A stretch of 22,951 bases of DNA from Prevotellaceae bacterium (GTDB taxonomy: Bacteria > Bacteroidota > Bacteroidia > Bacteroidales > UBA932), in the NCBI GenBank assembly GCA_031259645.1, contig JAIRLC010000021.1, forward strand, positions 1 through 22,951, written 5' to 3'. Every line of letters begins with the position of its first letter. Positions within the stretch are counted from its first letter, which is position 1. The position numbers and the translations under genes are program-made. Under the pieces are notes generated by a model that was not told the origin of the DNA, did not search any database, and was given only the letters and a program-made list of their open reading frames with translations. Positions 7,640 to 16,681 of the stretch are shown here, piece by piece.

Positions 7640-10150
7640 ATGATGACTGAAAATAAAGAAAATACAGAAAAGATTATCAGGGTCAATATTGAAGAAGAGA
7701 TGAAAACTTCTTATATTGACTATTCTATGTCGGTAATTGTTTCCCGGGCGCTTCCCGACGTGCGCGACGGCTTGAAACCCGTACACCGGCGTATTCTTTA
7801 CGGCATGTCGGAGTTGGGACTGGCGCACGGCAAGCCGTATAAGAAGTCAGCGCGTATTGTGGGCGACGTGATGGGGAAATACCACCCGCACGGCGACTCG
7901 GCGCTGTATGAGGCGATGGTGCGCATGGCGCAGGAATGGAGCTTGCGCTACCGGCTGGTTGACGGGCAGGGGAACTTCGGCTCGGTGGATGGCGACGCCG
8001 CCGCCGCAATGCGTTATACGGAAGCGCGCCTCCAGAAAATGTCGGAAGAAGTGCTTGCCGACCTCGACAAGGACACGGTTGATTTTCGCCCGAACTACAG
8101 CGACGAGTATGAGGAGCCAACCGTGCTGGCCACGAAAATACCCCTGCTGCTGGTTAATGGCGCATCGGGTATCGCCGTAGGGATGGCTACCAATATGGCC
8201 CCGCACAACCTCACCGAAATATGCAACGCCATTTGTGCGTATATCGACAACAAGGACATTACAACCGATGAGTTGCTGCATTATGTGAAAGCGCCCGATT
8301 TCCCGACCGGCGGTATCATTTACGGCTTGCAGGGAATTAAGGAAGCCTACGAAACCGGCAAAGGACGGGTGGTGGTGCGCGCCAAAACCGAAATAGAAGT
8401 GGCGGCAAGCGGCCGCGAAACCATCGTGGCCACCGAAATACCCTATCAGGTAAACCGGCGCGAACTTATTGAGAAAATTGCCGGCCTGGTAGAAGAAAAA
8501 AAGATAGAGGGCATTTCATACGTGAACGACGAGAGCGACCGCAACGGCATGCGTATCGTGGTGAAGCTCAAACAGGGCGCTGTGGCGAATGTGGTGCTCA
8601 ACAACCTGTTTAAACACACCCAGCTCCAAACGTCTTTTTCTATAAACAATATCGCATTGGTGGACGGCCGTCCGCGCCTGCTGAACCTCAAACAGCTCAT
8701 CAAATACTTTGTGGACCATCGCCACGAAGTGGTGGTGCGCCGTACCCGCTACGAATTGAAACAGGCGGAGGCGAGGGCGCATATCCTCGAAGGCCTGCTC
8801 ATCGCTTTAGACCACCTTGACGAAGTGATTGCCTTAATTCGCGCCTCTAAAACGCCCGACGAGGCACGCACCGGCTTGATAGAGAAATTCGGCCTTTCCG
8901 AAATTCAATCCAATGCCATCATTGAAATGCGCCTGCGGCAACTTACCGGCCTGGAGCGCGATAAAATCAAAGAAGAATATGCCGAATTGCAGCGCCTCAT
9001 TGCCAAACTAAGTGAAATCCTGTCCGACGAACTGTTGCAGTTACAAATTGTGAAAGATGAAACCGTGGCCGTGCGTGAAAAGTATGGCGACGAACGCTGT
9101 ACCGACATTGTAATGGCCGCCGGCGAATTTAATCCCGAAGACTTTTATGCCGACGAGGATATGGTGATTACCATCTCGCACATGGGCTACATCAAGCGCA
9201 CGTCGCTGGCCGAATACCGCCTGCAAAACCGCGGCGGCGTGGGCGCCAAGGGAAGCAATACCCGCGATGAGGACTTCCTCGAACATATTTATGTGGCCAA
9301 CATGCACAGCACCATGCTCTTCTTTAGTCAGAAAGGCCGCTGCTACTGGCTTAAGGTGTATGATGTGCCCGAAGGCTCTAAAACCTCCAAGGGACGCGCC
9401 ATACAGAACGTCATCAACATTGAGCCCGACGACAAGATTTGCGCCTACATCAATGTGAAAACGCTGAATGACGACGCTTACATCAACAACAACTATATTG
9501 TGCTGTGTACCAAACGCGGCACGGTGAAGAAAACCTTGCTGGAGGCTTACTCGCGTCCCCGCGCCAATGGCGTGAATGCCGTTACCGTGCGCGATGGCGA
9601 CGAACTGCTTGAAGCCATTCTCACCAACGGCAACTGCGATATTCTGCTGGCCGCCCGCAGTGGAAAATGTGTGCGCTTCCCCGAAGGTAAAGTGCGCGCC
9701 ATTGGCCGTACCGGCGCCGGTGTGCGCGGTATCACCATTGAAGAGGGCAATGAAGTCATCAGCATGATTTGCGTAGATCCCCAGTCGCCCGGTAAAGACA
9801 GGATTAACATCATGGTAGTGAGCGAAAACGGCTACGGCAAACGTTCCGGCCTCGACGATTACCGGGTAACCAACCGGGGCGGAAAAGGCGTGAGAACCAT
9901 TAATGTAACCGAAAAAACAGGCGCACTCATCGCCATGAAAGAGGTGACCGATGAAAACGACTTGATGATTATCAACAAATCGGGCCTTACCATCCGGCTG
10001 GCTGTGGCCGACATACGTGTTACAGGCCGTGTTACTCAGGGTGTTAGGTTGATTAATCTGAAGGGAAAAGACAGTATTGCTGCCGTGTGTAAGGTGAACA
10101 GGAGCGAAGAAGATGACTGGCAGACACAAAAAGAAGAATCCGGAGAATAA
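7640..10150 (+). CDS. gyrA: DNA gyrase subunit A
   Basis: GyrA is the DNA breakage-reunion subunit that, with GyrB, introduces negative supercoils. The 836-residue protein begins [29 protein letters not shown] after a short head. The catalytic tyrosine is Y126 in [10 protein letters not shown]. The quinolone-resistance region reads [15 protein letters not shown], with serine and glutamate at the positions of E. coli S83 and D87; from memory this Ser/Glu pair is the ordinary, non-resistant state in Bacteroidota. The C-terminal beta-pinwheel contains repeated blocks such as NRGGKGVRT and GRVTQGVRL. The GyrA-box position reads [10 protein letters not shown] (529-538) instead of the canonical QRRGGKG. 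ATG 7640 or the adjacent ATG 7643 are both possible starts. GyrB is not in the window. The following TPR gene has its own partial promoter. Confidence 0.96.
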   Translation: MMTENKENTEKIIRVNIEEEMKTSYIDYSMSVIVSRALPDVRDGLKPVHRRILYGMSELGLAHGKPYKKSARIVGDVMGKYHPHGDSALYEAMVRMAQEWSLRYRLVDGQGNFGSVDGDAAAAMRYTEARLQKMSEEVLADLDKDTVDFRPNYSDEYEEPTVLATKIPLLLVNGASGIAVGMATNMAPHNLTEICNAICAYIDNKDITTDELLHYVKAPDFPTGGIIYGLQGIKEAYETGKGRVVVRAKTEIEVAASGRETIVATEIPYQVNRRELIEKIAGLVEEKKIEGISYVNDESDRNGMRIVVKLKQGAVANVVLNNLFKHTQLQTSFSINNIALVDGRPRLLNLKQLIKYFVDHRHEVVVRRTRYELKQAEARAHILEGLLIALDHLDEVIALIRASKTPDEARTGLIEKFGLSEIQSNAIIEMRLRQLTGLERDKIKEEYAELQRLIAKLSEILSDELLQLQIVKDETVAVREKYGDERCTDIVMAAGEFNPEDFYADEDMVITISHMGYIKRTSLAEYRLQNRGGVGAKGSNTRDEDFLEHIYVANMHSTMLFFSQKGRCYWLKVYDVPEGSKTSKGRAIQNVINIEPDDKICAYINVKTLNDDAYINNNYIVLCTKRGTVKKTLLEAYSRPRANGVNAVTVRDGDELLEAILTNGNCDILLAARSGKCVRFPEGKVRAIGRTGAGVRGITIEEGNEVISMICVDPQSPGKDRINIMVVSENGYGKRSGLDDYRVTNRGGKGVRTINVTEKTGALIAMKEVTDENDLMIINKSGLTIRLAVADIRVTGRVTQGVRLINLKGKDSIAAVCKVNRSEEDDWQTQKEESGE

Positions 10151-10168
10151 TATTCCAAACTTTTTTTG

Positions 10169-10176
10169 TACATTTG
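10169..10176 (+). promoter_or_regulatory. -7 promoter element for the secreted TPR gene
   Basis: TACATTTG is an exact TAnnTTTG match ending 30 bases before the ATG at 10207. No TTTG box stands 19-21 bases upstream, so the gene may also depend on read-through from gyrA. Confidence 0.45.
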
Positions 10177-10206
10177 TCATAACTTTAATCCAAAAAATTA
10201 AATATC

Positions 10207-11496
10207 ATGAAAAAAATATTGTTCATACTGTCTCTCTTGGCCGCCACGCACCTTATGGCACAAAACGCCTCTAAGACGTTATCGAAAGTAGCAAAAAGTG
10301 ATGAGGAAATTCAAAACCCAAAAAAAGCGGTACAAGCCAAAACGTGGATATCGCGGGCGGAACTGTTTGTCGAGATTTGGTCGGAGCCTGTGAAAAATGT
10401 GATGCCGGGCATGTCGAACCGTGACGTCCGGTTGGTTTTAGCTGCGGAAAAAGTGAAGGAAACCGTGCAGGAAGATATAGAAGGAACACCATACGAGGTG
10501 GACGTCTATGATAACAAAAAATTGTATTATGACGACAAGGGCATGCTGGCTTTTTGGTCGGCCGCCTATCCGGTAGAAGGCACGCTATTCACTGCGCTGA
10601 AAGCCTACGAGGAAGCCATTTCCTTAGATGGCAAGGGCTCTAATTCAAAAAAAATCAAAGCGGGATTGGAAGACTTGCAGATTAAATTCCAAACCGATGC
10701 GTATGCCGCCTATAACTTACACAACTACCGGGTTGCGTTATCGAACTTTGAAGGCTCACTGGCCTGTTCGGGAAACCCGCTCATAGGCAAAACAGATACG
10801 ATAGTGATTTACTATGTCGGCCTCATAGCCCGCGCAGCCGGTGATAACCACAAAGCATTGGAGTACTTTGGAAAAGCCATTGATTTGGGATATACCCAGG
10901 ACGGTGATTTGTATGCGGCTCAGGCGGAAGTGTTGCAAATCCTCAACGACACGCTCACATCAGTGCAGTTGCTCACCGATGGCTTGGCAAAATATCCGGC
11001 CAACCAAAGTATCATCATCGGGTTAATCAATACATTCCTGCAACGCGGCGACGACCCGAAAAAGGTACTGCCCTACATTGAACAGGCGCAGCAAAATGAC
11101 CCCGATAATTCCAGCCTGTATTATGCCCAAGGCGTGGTGTATGAACAATTGGAAGACTTCGACAATGCGGTATCGGCCTATAAGCTGTCATTAGAAAAAG
11201 ACGTGGACAACTTCTACTCCAACTATGCGCTGGGCGCCTTTTATTTCAATAAGGCCGTGCAGGTACAAAATGTGGCGGCAATGGAACCCGATGACAAGAA
11301 ATATGCGGAAATGGTCAAAGACGTGGATGCGTATTTTGACCTCTCATTGCCTTACCTTGAACGCGCTTACGAATTGAAAGATTCGGAAATAGCGGTGCTG
11401 GAATCATTAAAAAGCCTTTATTTCCGCTTGCGTGAAAAAAGTCCGGAAATGCAACAGAAATATGAAGCGTTCAATGCTAAATTACAGGAGATGTAG
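10207..11496 (+). CDS. Secreted tetratricopeptide repeat protein
   Basis: The 429-residue protein starts with a signal peptide (K2 K3, hydrophobic core, LMA before Q19) and is likely periplasmic; there is no lipobox. An N-terminal helical region is followed by TPR-like helix pairs: KALEYFGKAIDLGYTQDGDLY, VLPYIEQAQQNDPDNSSLYYAQGVVYEQLEDFDNAVSAYKLSLEKD and a C-terminal helical hairpin. It contains no catalytic domain that I recognise, so a scaffold or partner-binding role in the envelope is the most that can be inferred. It lies 56 bases after gyrA in the same direction, an arrangement I recall in other Bacteroidales, and ends at a strong terminator. Its role and relationship to gyrase are unknown. 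Confidence 0.85.
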   Translation: MKKILFILSLLAATHLMAQNASKTLSKVAKSDEEIQNPKKAVQAKTWISRAELFVEIWSEPVKNVMPGMSNRDVRLVLAAEKVKETVQEDIEGTPYEVDVYDNKKLYYDDKGMLAFWSAAYPVEGTLFTALKAYEEAISLDGKGSNSKKIKAGLEDLQIKFQTDAYAAYNLHNYRVALSNFEGSLACSGNPLIGKTDTIVIYYVGLIARAAGDNHKALEYFGKAIDLGYTQDGDLYAAQAEVLQILNDTLTSVQLLTDGLAKYPANQSIIIGLINTFLQRGDDPKKVLPYIEQAQQNDPDNSSLYYAQGVVYEQLEDFDNAVSAYKLSLEKDVDNFYSNYALGAFYFNKAVQVQNVAAMEPDDKKYAEMVKDVDAYFDLSLPYLERAYELKDSEIAVLESLKSLYFRLREKSPEMQQKYEAFNAKLQEM

Positions 11497-11523
11497 CATC
11501 CTTTGTCGTGATGACGTATTATG

Positions 11524-11553
11524 GCGGCGGGAAATTTTTCTTGCCGCTTTTTT
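11524..11553 (+). terminator. Rho-independent terminator after the secreted TPR gene
   Basis: GCGGCGGGAAA (11524-11534) pairs with TTTCTTGCCGC (11537-11547), giving 11 pairs of which two are G-T, followed by six Ts. It lies 27 bases after the stop codon at 11496 and separates this transcript from the TANFOR-uvrB pair. Confidence 0.85.
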
Positions 11554-11573
11554 ATAGGTTTACAAAAAAATAG

Positions 11574-11581
11574 TATCTTTG
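11574..11581 (+). promoter_or_regulatory. -7 promoter element for the TANFOR-uvrB pair
   Basis: TATCTTTG is an exact TAnnTTTG match just after the terminator and 18 bases before the ATG at 11600. A -33 TTTG is not evident. The in-frame TTG at 11579 lies inside this box and so is unlikely to be the start. Confidence 0.5.
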
Positions 11582-11599
11582 TCCATATACCACCTTATA

Positions 11600-12754
11600 A
11601 TGGTAAAGAGGCTATTTATATTTCTTCTTTGTGTTTGTATTAACACAAACTCAGTGGCCCAAAGACCTTTGTTGCGGATAAATACGGAACTTAATCCACC
11701 GTATTCACCTTATATTAAAGATTATGTTAATTCACCAAATGCTATCGCCGTGCAAATCAAATGTGACAACAGCGCCATCTCCCCGCTACAAATATCGTTG
11801 TGTATCATGATGGAAAACACCACAGGGCTGCACATTAAGACAAAAATGCCAAATAATTTGCCGAAATGGATGGTAACGCCCGGCAAACCGCTGACGCTTT
11901 ATGGCAGCGACCTGAAAGGATTTTTCGAAACGGAAAACCTGTCCTTTACCGGAATTTCCCCCGACTACTACCATAACCAAGGGCTGCTCCCCGGCGGATT
12001 CTACAAACTGAGCTTTGCCGCCTATGACACAAACGGCAAGCTGGTTTCAATAGAAGAACAACCGGCACATGCCTGGTTTATCCTCAATAAAGTACCGCTA
12101 ATCACCTCCCCAAAAAATTTTGACGACATTTATCTGGGCGAAAACAAACGTTTTTACTTTGAATGGGCGCCGCGCCACGACAAGGTGTCGGGCATATCAC
12201 ATATTGAATACCATTTTCAAATGGTGGAGATACCCTGCAACTATGAGGGAGATATTGAGCCCGTTTTCCACACACTGCCGGCAATATTTAATAAGATAAC
12301 CACCGGCACTTCTTTATTGATTGACTTCCTGCAAATCCCCCTGTCGCATGGACATCGTTACGCCTACAGGGTTCAGGCCAAAGCCTTTTCCGGCAAACAT
12401 GAGTCTAAAATATTCGAAAATCAGGGCTATTCGGCCATTCGTGTCTTCAACTATAAAGGCCACTGCACGGCGCCTGACGTAGTGCGTATTGAAATTGCTG
12501 CGGAATATGCCGCCGAATTTACTTGGGACAGGCACCCCGAAGCAAACCGCTATACGGTGTTGTACCGTAATATGGATACAAAAAAATGGGAACGGAAAGA
12601 TGTAGCAATTCCTTATTTGTATCTCGACAACTTGCAATCCGGCGCCGTGTATGAATACAAAATCCGCAGTTATTGCCAAAACTATCCGAGCCCCTATACC
12701 AATACTTATACTTTCAGTTCCTCGTACCTCAATAAGACCAATCGTTTAAAATAA
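11600..12754 (+). CDS. Secreted TANFOR-like / fibronectin type III domain protein
   Basis: The 384-residue protein has a signal peptide (K3 R4, hydrophobic core, SVA before Q21). Residues ~25-190 (NPPYSPYIKDY, LYGSDLKGFF, GLLPGGFYKLSFAAYD, AWFILNKVPLITSP) match from memory the TANFOR domain found in large secreted proteins of Tannerella and other Bacteroidota. The C-terminal ~90 residues (FTWDRHPEANRYTVLYR, YLYLDNLQSGAVYEYKIRSYC) look like a fibronectin type III module. No type IX secretion C-terminal domain is evident, and it is shorter than typical TANFOR proteins. By inference it is an exported adhesive or scaffold protein. The ATG at 11600 was chosen because it begins the signal peptide. 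The stop is one base before the uvrB ATG, implying cotranscription and translational coupling. Confidence 0.75.
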   Translation: MVKRLFIFLLCVCINTNSVAQRPLLRINTELNPPYSPYIKDYVNSPNAIAVQIKCDNSAISPLQISLCIMMENTTGLHIKTKMPNNLPKWMVTPGKPLTLYGSDLKGFFETENLSFTGISPDYYHNQGLLPGGFYKLSFAAYDTNGKLVSIEEQPAHAWFILNKVPLITSPKNFDDIYLGENKRFYFEWAPRHDKVSGISHIEYHFQMVEIPCNYEGDIEPVFHTLPAIFNKITTGTSLLIDFLQIPLSHGHRYAYRVQAKAFSGKHESKIFENQGYSAIRVFNYKGHCTAPDVVRIEIAAEYAAEFTWDRHPEANRYTVLYRNMDTKKWERKDVAIPYLYLDNLQSGAVYEYKIRSYCQNYPSPYTNTYTFSSSYLNKTNRLK

Positions 12755-12755
12755 A

Positions 12756-14780
12756 ATGGATTTTACATTGACATCGGCCTATTCGCCTACCGGCGACCAA
12801 CCTGAAGCTATTGCAGGCTTGATTAATGCGCTGGATAAAGGAATTCCTTATTCTACGCTGCTGGGCGTTACCGGCTCTGGCAAAACATTCACCATGGCCA
12901 ATGTGATTGCGCAAACCAAGCGCCCGGCGCTGGTGTTGAGCCATAACAAAACACTTGCGGCGCAACTCTACGGCGAATTTAAAACGTTCTTTCCCGAAAA
13001 CGCCGTGGAATATTTTGTGTCCTACTACGATTATTACCAGCCGGAAGCATACCTTCCGACCACGGACACCTACATTGAAAAAGATTTAAGTATTAACGAC
13101 GAAATTGAAAAGTTAAGGTTGAGCACAACCTCCTCCCTGCTCTCCGGACGGCGCGATGTGGTGGTGGTATCCAGTGTTTCCTGCCTGTACGGCATAGGCA
13201 ACCCCGACGATTTTGAAGCCAATACCGTTACGCTGAGCCGCGGGCAACTGTTGTCGCGCAACAAATTGCTGTATATGCTGGTAGATGCACTGTATGCACG
13301 CAATGAAGTTGATTTCAAGCGGGGCGTGTTCAGGGTTAAAGGCGATACGGTGGATATTTACCTTGCGTATGCCGACTATGCCTACCGTGTAGTATTCTGG
13401 GGCGACGAGATAGAAAAAATAGAAACCTTTGAACCGCTTGGCGGACGTACGATTGATGAGCCCGACACGGTGCAGGTTTATCCGGCAAATATTTTTGTAA
13501 CCACCAAAGACCGCATGTATAGCGCCATCCGTGCTATACAGGACGATATGATGAAACAGGTTGAATATTTCAACGCGATGGGTAAGAACGTAGAAGCAAA
13601 ACGCTTGAAATCGAGGGTGGAATATGACATTGAAATGCTTAAAGAATTGGGCTACTGCCCCGGTATTGAAAACTACTCGCGCTATTTCGACGGCCGTGCC
13701 GCCGGCTCGCGTCCATTTTGCCTGCTCGATTATTTTCCGGATGATTTTATCACATTCATTGACGAGAGCCATGTCACTATTTCGCAAATTCGCGCCATGT
13801 ACGGCGGTGACCGGTCACGCAAGCAAACCCTTGTAGAATATGGCTTCCGCTTGCCTGCGGCAGCCGACAACCGGCCGTTGACGTTTGATGAATTTGAACA
13901 AATGACCGGGCAAACCGTGTATGTGAGCGCCACACCTGCCGATTTTGAACTGCGCCAAAGCGAAGGGGTGGTGATTGAACAGTTGGTGCGTCCCACCGGC
14001 TTGCTCGACCCCGTGATTGAAGTGCGGCCTACGCGAAACCAGATTGATGATTTGATGGAAGAAATTGCACAGCGCGCCGCTTGTGACGAACGGGTGCTGG
14101 TTACCACGCTGACCAAACGCATGGCCGAAGAATTAACGAAATATTTTGACCGCATGGGCATCCGTTGCCGCTATATCCACTCTGATGTGGAAACGCTGGA
14201 GCGTATTCAAATTCTTGAAGACTTGCAGCGCGGTTTGTTCGATGTACTGGTGGGCGTAAACCTGCTGCGTGAAGGATTAGACCTGCCGCAGGTGTCGCTT
14301 GTGGCTATTCTGGACGCCGACAAGGAAGGTTTTTTGCGGTCGGCGCGGGCGCTTACGCAAACGGCAGGCCGGGCGGCGCGTAACCTTAACGGACGGGTAA
14401 TCATGTATGCCGACGCCATCACCGACTCGATGCGAACAACGATTGATGAAACAAACCGCCGCCGCGAAAAACAATTACGCTACAATGAACAGCACCATAT
14501 TATTCCGCAGCAGATAGCCAAGCGTACGCGCACCATCATTAGCAGCGAAACGGCTAAAGCCGGCGCCTGTTATGACAGGGAAGACTATCCGGCGCTCATG
14601 GCTGCCGACCCGGTAGTTGGTCACATGGACGCCGCGCAGTTGGAAAAGGCAATTGAAGTTGCCCGTCACCGTATGGAAGCAGCGGCTAAGAAATTGGAAT
14701 TTTCCGAAGCGGCCGCTTTCCGCGATGAATTGTATGCCTTGCAGCGATTAGCAACCCACACGCCAAACCTTAAAAAATAG
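12756..14780 (+). CDS. uvrB: UvrABC nucleotide excision repair helicase subunit UvrB
   Basis: UvrB verifies DNA damage delivered by UvrA and then recruits UvrC for incision. The 674-residue protein has the usual length. Walker A GVTGSGKT lies at 37-44, the damage-probing beta-hairpin motif YYDYYQPEAY at 90-99, and the Walker B region reads FIDESHVT. Helicase motif VI is QTAGRAARN. The C-terminal UVR domain (LEKAIEVARHRMEAAAKKLEFSEAAAFRDELYAL), which contacts UvrC, is intact. The start follows the stop of the TANFOR gene by one base, so it is probably expressed from the promoter at 11574. It converges on the Rpn gene, with only 18 bases between stops and only a weak five-pair hairpin there. 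Confidence 0.97.
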   Translation: MDFTLTSAYSPTGDQPEAIAGLINALDKGIPYSTLLGVTGSGKTFTMANVIAQTKRPALVLSHNKTLAAQLYGEFKTFFPENAVEYFVSYYDYYQPEAYLPTTDTYIEKDLSINDEIEKLRLSTTSSLLSGRRDVVVVSSVSCLYGIGNPDDFEANTVTLSRGQLLSRNKLLYMLVDALYARNEVDFKRGVFRVKGDTVDIYLAYADYAYRVVFWGDEIEKIETFEPLGGRTIDEPDTVQVYPANIFVTTKDRMYSAIRAIQDDMMKQVEYFNAMGKNVEAKRLKSRVEYDIEMLKELGYCPGIENYSRYFDGRAAGSRPFCLLDYFPDDFITFIDESHVTISQIRAMYGGDRSRKQTLVEYGFRLPAAADNRPLTFDEFEQMTGQTVYVSATPADFELRQSEGVVIEQLVRPTGLLDPVIEVRPTRNQIDDLMEEIAQRAACDERVLVTTLTKRMAEELTKYFDRMGIRCRYIHSDVETLERIQILEDLQRGLFDVLVGVNLLREGLDLPQVSLVAILDADKEGFLRSARALTQTAGRAARNLNGRVIMYADAITDSMRTTIDETNRRREKQLRYNEQHHIIPQQIAKRTRTIISSETAKAGACYDREDYPALMAADPVVGHMDAAQLEKAIEVARHRMEAAAKKLEFSEAAAFRDELYALQRLATHTPNLKK

Positions 14781-14798
14781 AGGGGGATTTTCTCCTTT

Positions 14799-15725
14799 TC
14801 ACCCTTTTTGCTGTAGTATTTCTTCTATTTCCGCTTTGCCCAGTCCGGTAATGGTTTGGATTTGTGCTATGGTAAACTTGTTACGCTTCCCACTAATAAC
14901 AATGTTTTTCAATTCTTCCGCTCTTCCCTCCGCTCTTCCTCTTTCCATGCCAATAGCTTCTCCTTCTGCCCTACCTTCTGCCCTGCCCTCTGCCCTGCCT
15001 TTTGCCTCACCGTCCGCGTAGCTTCCGCTGAGCATCGTTTTTTCGGTACTGATGATATCCCAATATTTCGCATAGGTCGCCAATTCCGCAGGCGTAAAGG
15101 CGCCTTCTTCGCATAAGTCCACCGCCTTTCTTATATTTTTATTGGATAACAATTCTTTAGACACATTACGGGTATTATCTTCCACTTCTCTAAGAAAGCG
15201 CAGCCACAGTGCCGCCATTTTCCGGTCGGCCCACTTTTCGGGCTTGAATTTAGGCAGCTCCACCAACACAAACTCCAATCCTTCGATAATTTCATCTGTG
15301 TTTTTGCGATTGATGGTCTGGTAATGATGGTAAAATTCAGGCGTTTTGTGGTCGAATATGTCGTTAATAATGCCCAAACCATATACCGGTTGCAGCAATT
15401 TAAAATCTTCACCGATCTTTAATTGATCCACATAGGCTTTGGAGGCGTTAAACACCATGCGGTTGGAGAACGCCGTGACCCAATACATTTGCATTTCCAC
15501 TATAAACTGACGACCGTAATTGTCTTCACAGCGCACGTCCACAATGGAATTTTTCTTTGCCGGGTTATCGGGCACCTGCTCCGGCGAGAGGTATGTGATG
15601 CGTTTTATCAATTGCCCGGGAGATAAGGGCATCAGGGCATTTAAGAAACTTATCAACAAATCGGGGTGTTTGCCGAAGATACGTTTAAACGTCAAGTCGT
15701 TTTTTGGGTCAAGATAACGTGGCAT
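14799..15725 (-). CDS. Rpn-family PD-(D/E)xK nuclease / transposase-like protein
   Basis: The 308-residue protein begins MPRYLDPKNDLTFKRIFGKHPDLL, the typical opening of the Rpn (recombination-promoting nuclease, PDDEXK transposase-like) group common in Bacteroidota. The nuclease core shows D63 in SIVDVRCED and E77-x-Q79 in FIVEMQM, an ExQ variant of the PD-(D/E)xK site. Residues 239-270 form a low-complexity GRAE repeat tract, followed by a small helical C-terminal domain (TIAQIQTITGLGKAEIEEIL). Rpn proteins of E. coli stimulate RecA-independent recombination, and some Rpn pairs act in phage defence; which role applies here is unknown. No terminal inverted repeats or insertion-sequence ends are visible beside it. 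It has its own -7 element and is convergent with uvrB. Confidence 0.85.
   Translation of the reverse strand: MPRYLDPKNDLTFKRIFGKHPDLLISFLNALMPLSPGQLIKRITYLSPEQVPDNPAKKNSIVDVRCEDNYGRQFIVEMQMYWVTAFSNRMVFNASKAYVDQLKIGEDFKLLQPVYGLGIINDIFDHKTPEFYHHYQTINRKNTDEIIEGLEFVLVELPKFKPEKWADRKMAALWLRFLREVEDNTRNVSKELLSNKNIRKAVDLCEEGAFTPAELATYAKYWDIISTEKTMLSGSYADGEAKGRAEGRAEGRAEGEAIGMERGRAEGRAEELKNIVISGKRNKFTIAQIQTITGLGKAEIEEILQQKG
14916..15011 (-). repeat. In-frame 12-base repeats coding for GRAE in the Rpn gene
   Basis: On the coding strand the unit GG(C/T)-AGG-GCA-GA(A/G) occurs three times, and a differently coded unit GGA-AGA-GCG-GA(A/G) occurs twice, encoding Gly-Arg-Ala-Glu repeats at residues 239-270. 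Near-identical tandem 12-mers can gain or lose units by slippage without breaking the frame. Confidence 0.8.
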
Positions 15726-15753
15726 TTCTTGTAAGATTTTCGATTTAACGCTA

Positions 15754-15761
15754 CAAAGGTA
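15754..15761 (-). promoter_or_regulatory. -7 promoter element for the Rpn gene
   Basis: On the minus strand this reads TACCTTTG, an exact TAnnTTTG match ending 28 bases before the Rpn ATG at 15725. The -33 position is only weakly matched. It lies in the 124-base gap after tpiA, which shows no other feature and no clear terminator. Confidence 0.5.
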
Positions 15762-15849
15762 GTTAAAAATTTCATATATCCTAATAACCTGAGAAAAACG
15801 GCGTTTTATTTCTCTTTCACAATTTGCAGTTCAATATAATCCATTAGCG

Positions 15850-16602
15850 TTAAAACGCGTTGGCTACGCTGATGAAGTCGGCCGCTTTCAGTGAAGCGCC
15901 GCCAATCAGTCCGCCGTCGATGTCGGGTTGGCCGAACAGTTCGGGCGCGGTGGTTGGGTTGCAGCTTCCCCCATAAAGAACAGGCGTGCGGTCTGCAGCA
16001 GCGCCAAAGGTGTCCTTCAGTACTTTGCGGATGTAGGCGTGCACTTCTTGCGCCTGTGCCGAGGTGGCTGTTTTTCCCGTACCGATAGCCCATACCGGCT
16101 CATACGCAAGGATAATTTTTTCAAAGTCGGCGGCAGGAAGTTGGCAAATAACAGATTGCAATTGTGTATTGACCACTTCAAATTGTTTTCCCGCTTCGCG
16201 TTCGCCCAGTTTTTCGCCGATGCAGAAAATAGGCGTAAGGTTGTGTTTCAGCGCTATTTTCACTTTTTCCAGCAGTATCTCGTTGGTTTCGCCGTAGTAC
16301 TCGCGGCGTTCCGAGTGGCCGATGATACAATACTGCACATCGATAGAGGCGAGCATGGCAGCCGACACTTCGCCGGTGTAGGCGCCCGATTCATGATTGG
16401 CGCAGTTTTGCGCCGCAATGCCGACGCCGGCTTTGCAGAGGGGCCCGGCAAAACAGCACAGGTGCGTAAACGGCGGCGCCACAATGAGTTTGACGTCGTT
16501 GTTTACGGCGCTTTTCTTTTCAATAATCTCCTGAATCAGTTTCTCTCCTTCTTCATACGTGGTATTCATCTTCCAGTTTCCGGCTACAATCTTGTTTCTC
16601 AT
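15850..16602 (-). CDS. tpiA: Triosephosphate isomerase
   Basis: TpiA interconverts dihydroxyacetone phosphate and glyceraldehyde 3-phosphate in glycolysis and gluconeogenesis. From the chosen ATG at 16602 the protein has 250 residues, the normal length. Catalytic residues are K11 in AGNWKMN, H96 in IIGHSERR and E168 in [11 protein letters not shown]; the flexible loop 6 follows E168, and the phosphate-binding GGSCNP and GGASL motifs are present. An ATG nine bases upstream (16611) is also in frame, but the family normally starts at [13 protein letters not shown]. It is divergent from the FecCD permease gene, with about 80 bases between them. A one-mismatch -7 box (TACTTTCG, minus strand, 16644-16651) might be its promoter. 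Confidence 0.97.
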   Translation of the reverse strand: MRNKIVAGNWKMNTTYEEGEKLIQEIIEKKSAVNNDVKLIVAPPFTHLCCFAGPLCKAGVGIAAQNCANHESGAYTGEVSAAMLASIDVQYCIIGHSERREYYGETNEILLEKVKIALKHNLTPIFCIGEKLGEREAGKQFEVVNTQLQSVICQLPAADFEKIILAYEPVWAIGTGKTATSAQAQEVHAYIRKVLKDTFGAAADRTPVLYGGSCNPTTAPELFGQPDIDGGLIGGASLKAADFISVANAF

Positions 16603-16663
16603 ATTATTCATGTATTTATGTGTTAATATTTTTTTTTAAAGCGCGAAAGTAAATAAAAATTTT

Positions 16664-16671
16664 TAACTTTG
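16664..16671 (+). promoter_or_regulatory. -7 promoter element for the FecCD permease-ATPase operon
   Basis: TAACTTTG is an exact TAnnTTTG match, but it ends only 10 bases before the ATG at 16682, so the predicted transcript would have almost no leader. No clear -33 box is seen. Confidence 0.5.
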
Positions 16672-16681
16672 CAGCCTATTT

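Noticed and set aside
9041..10180. Long minus-strand open frame opposite gyrA
   Set aside because: It lies entirely over a clear gyrA coding region and its low-complexity composition fits a shadow frame; no promoter-like element precedes it.
14783..14799. Possible terminator hairpin between uvrB and the Rpn gene
   Set aside because: Only five pairs including a G-T wobble with a three-base loop can be formed, too weak to call.
14916..15011. Repeat tract considered as a CRISPR array
   Set aside because: Units are 12 bases, contiguous, without spacers, and lie in frame within a coding sequence.
16612..16681. Cobalamin or other riboswitch ahead of the FecCD permease
   Set aside because: The divergent gap is only about 70 bases and shows no conserved riboswitch elements.
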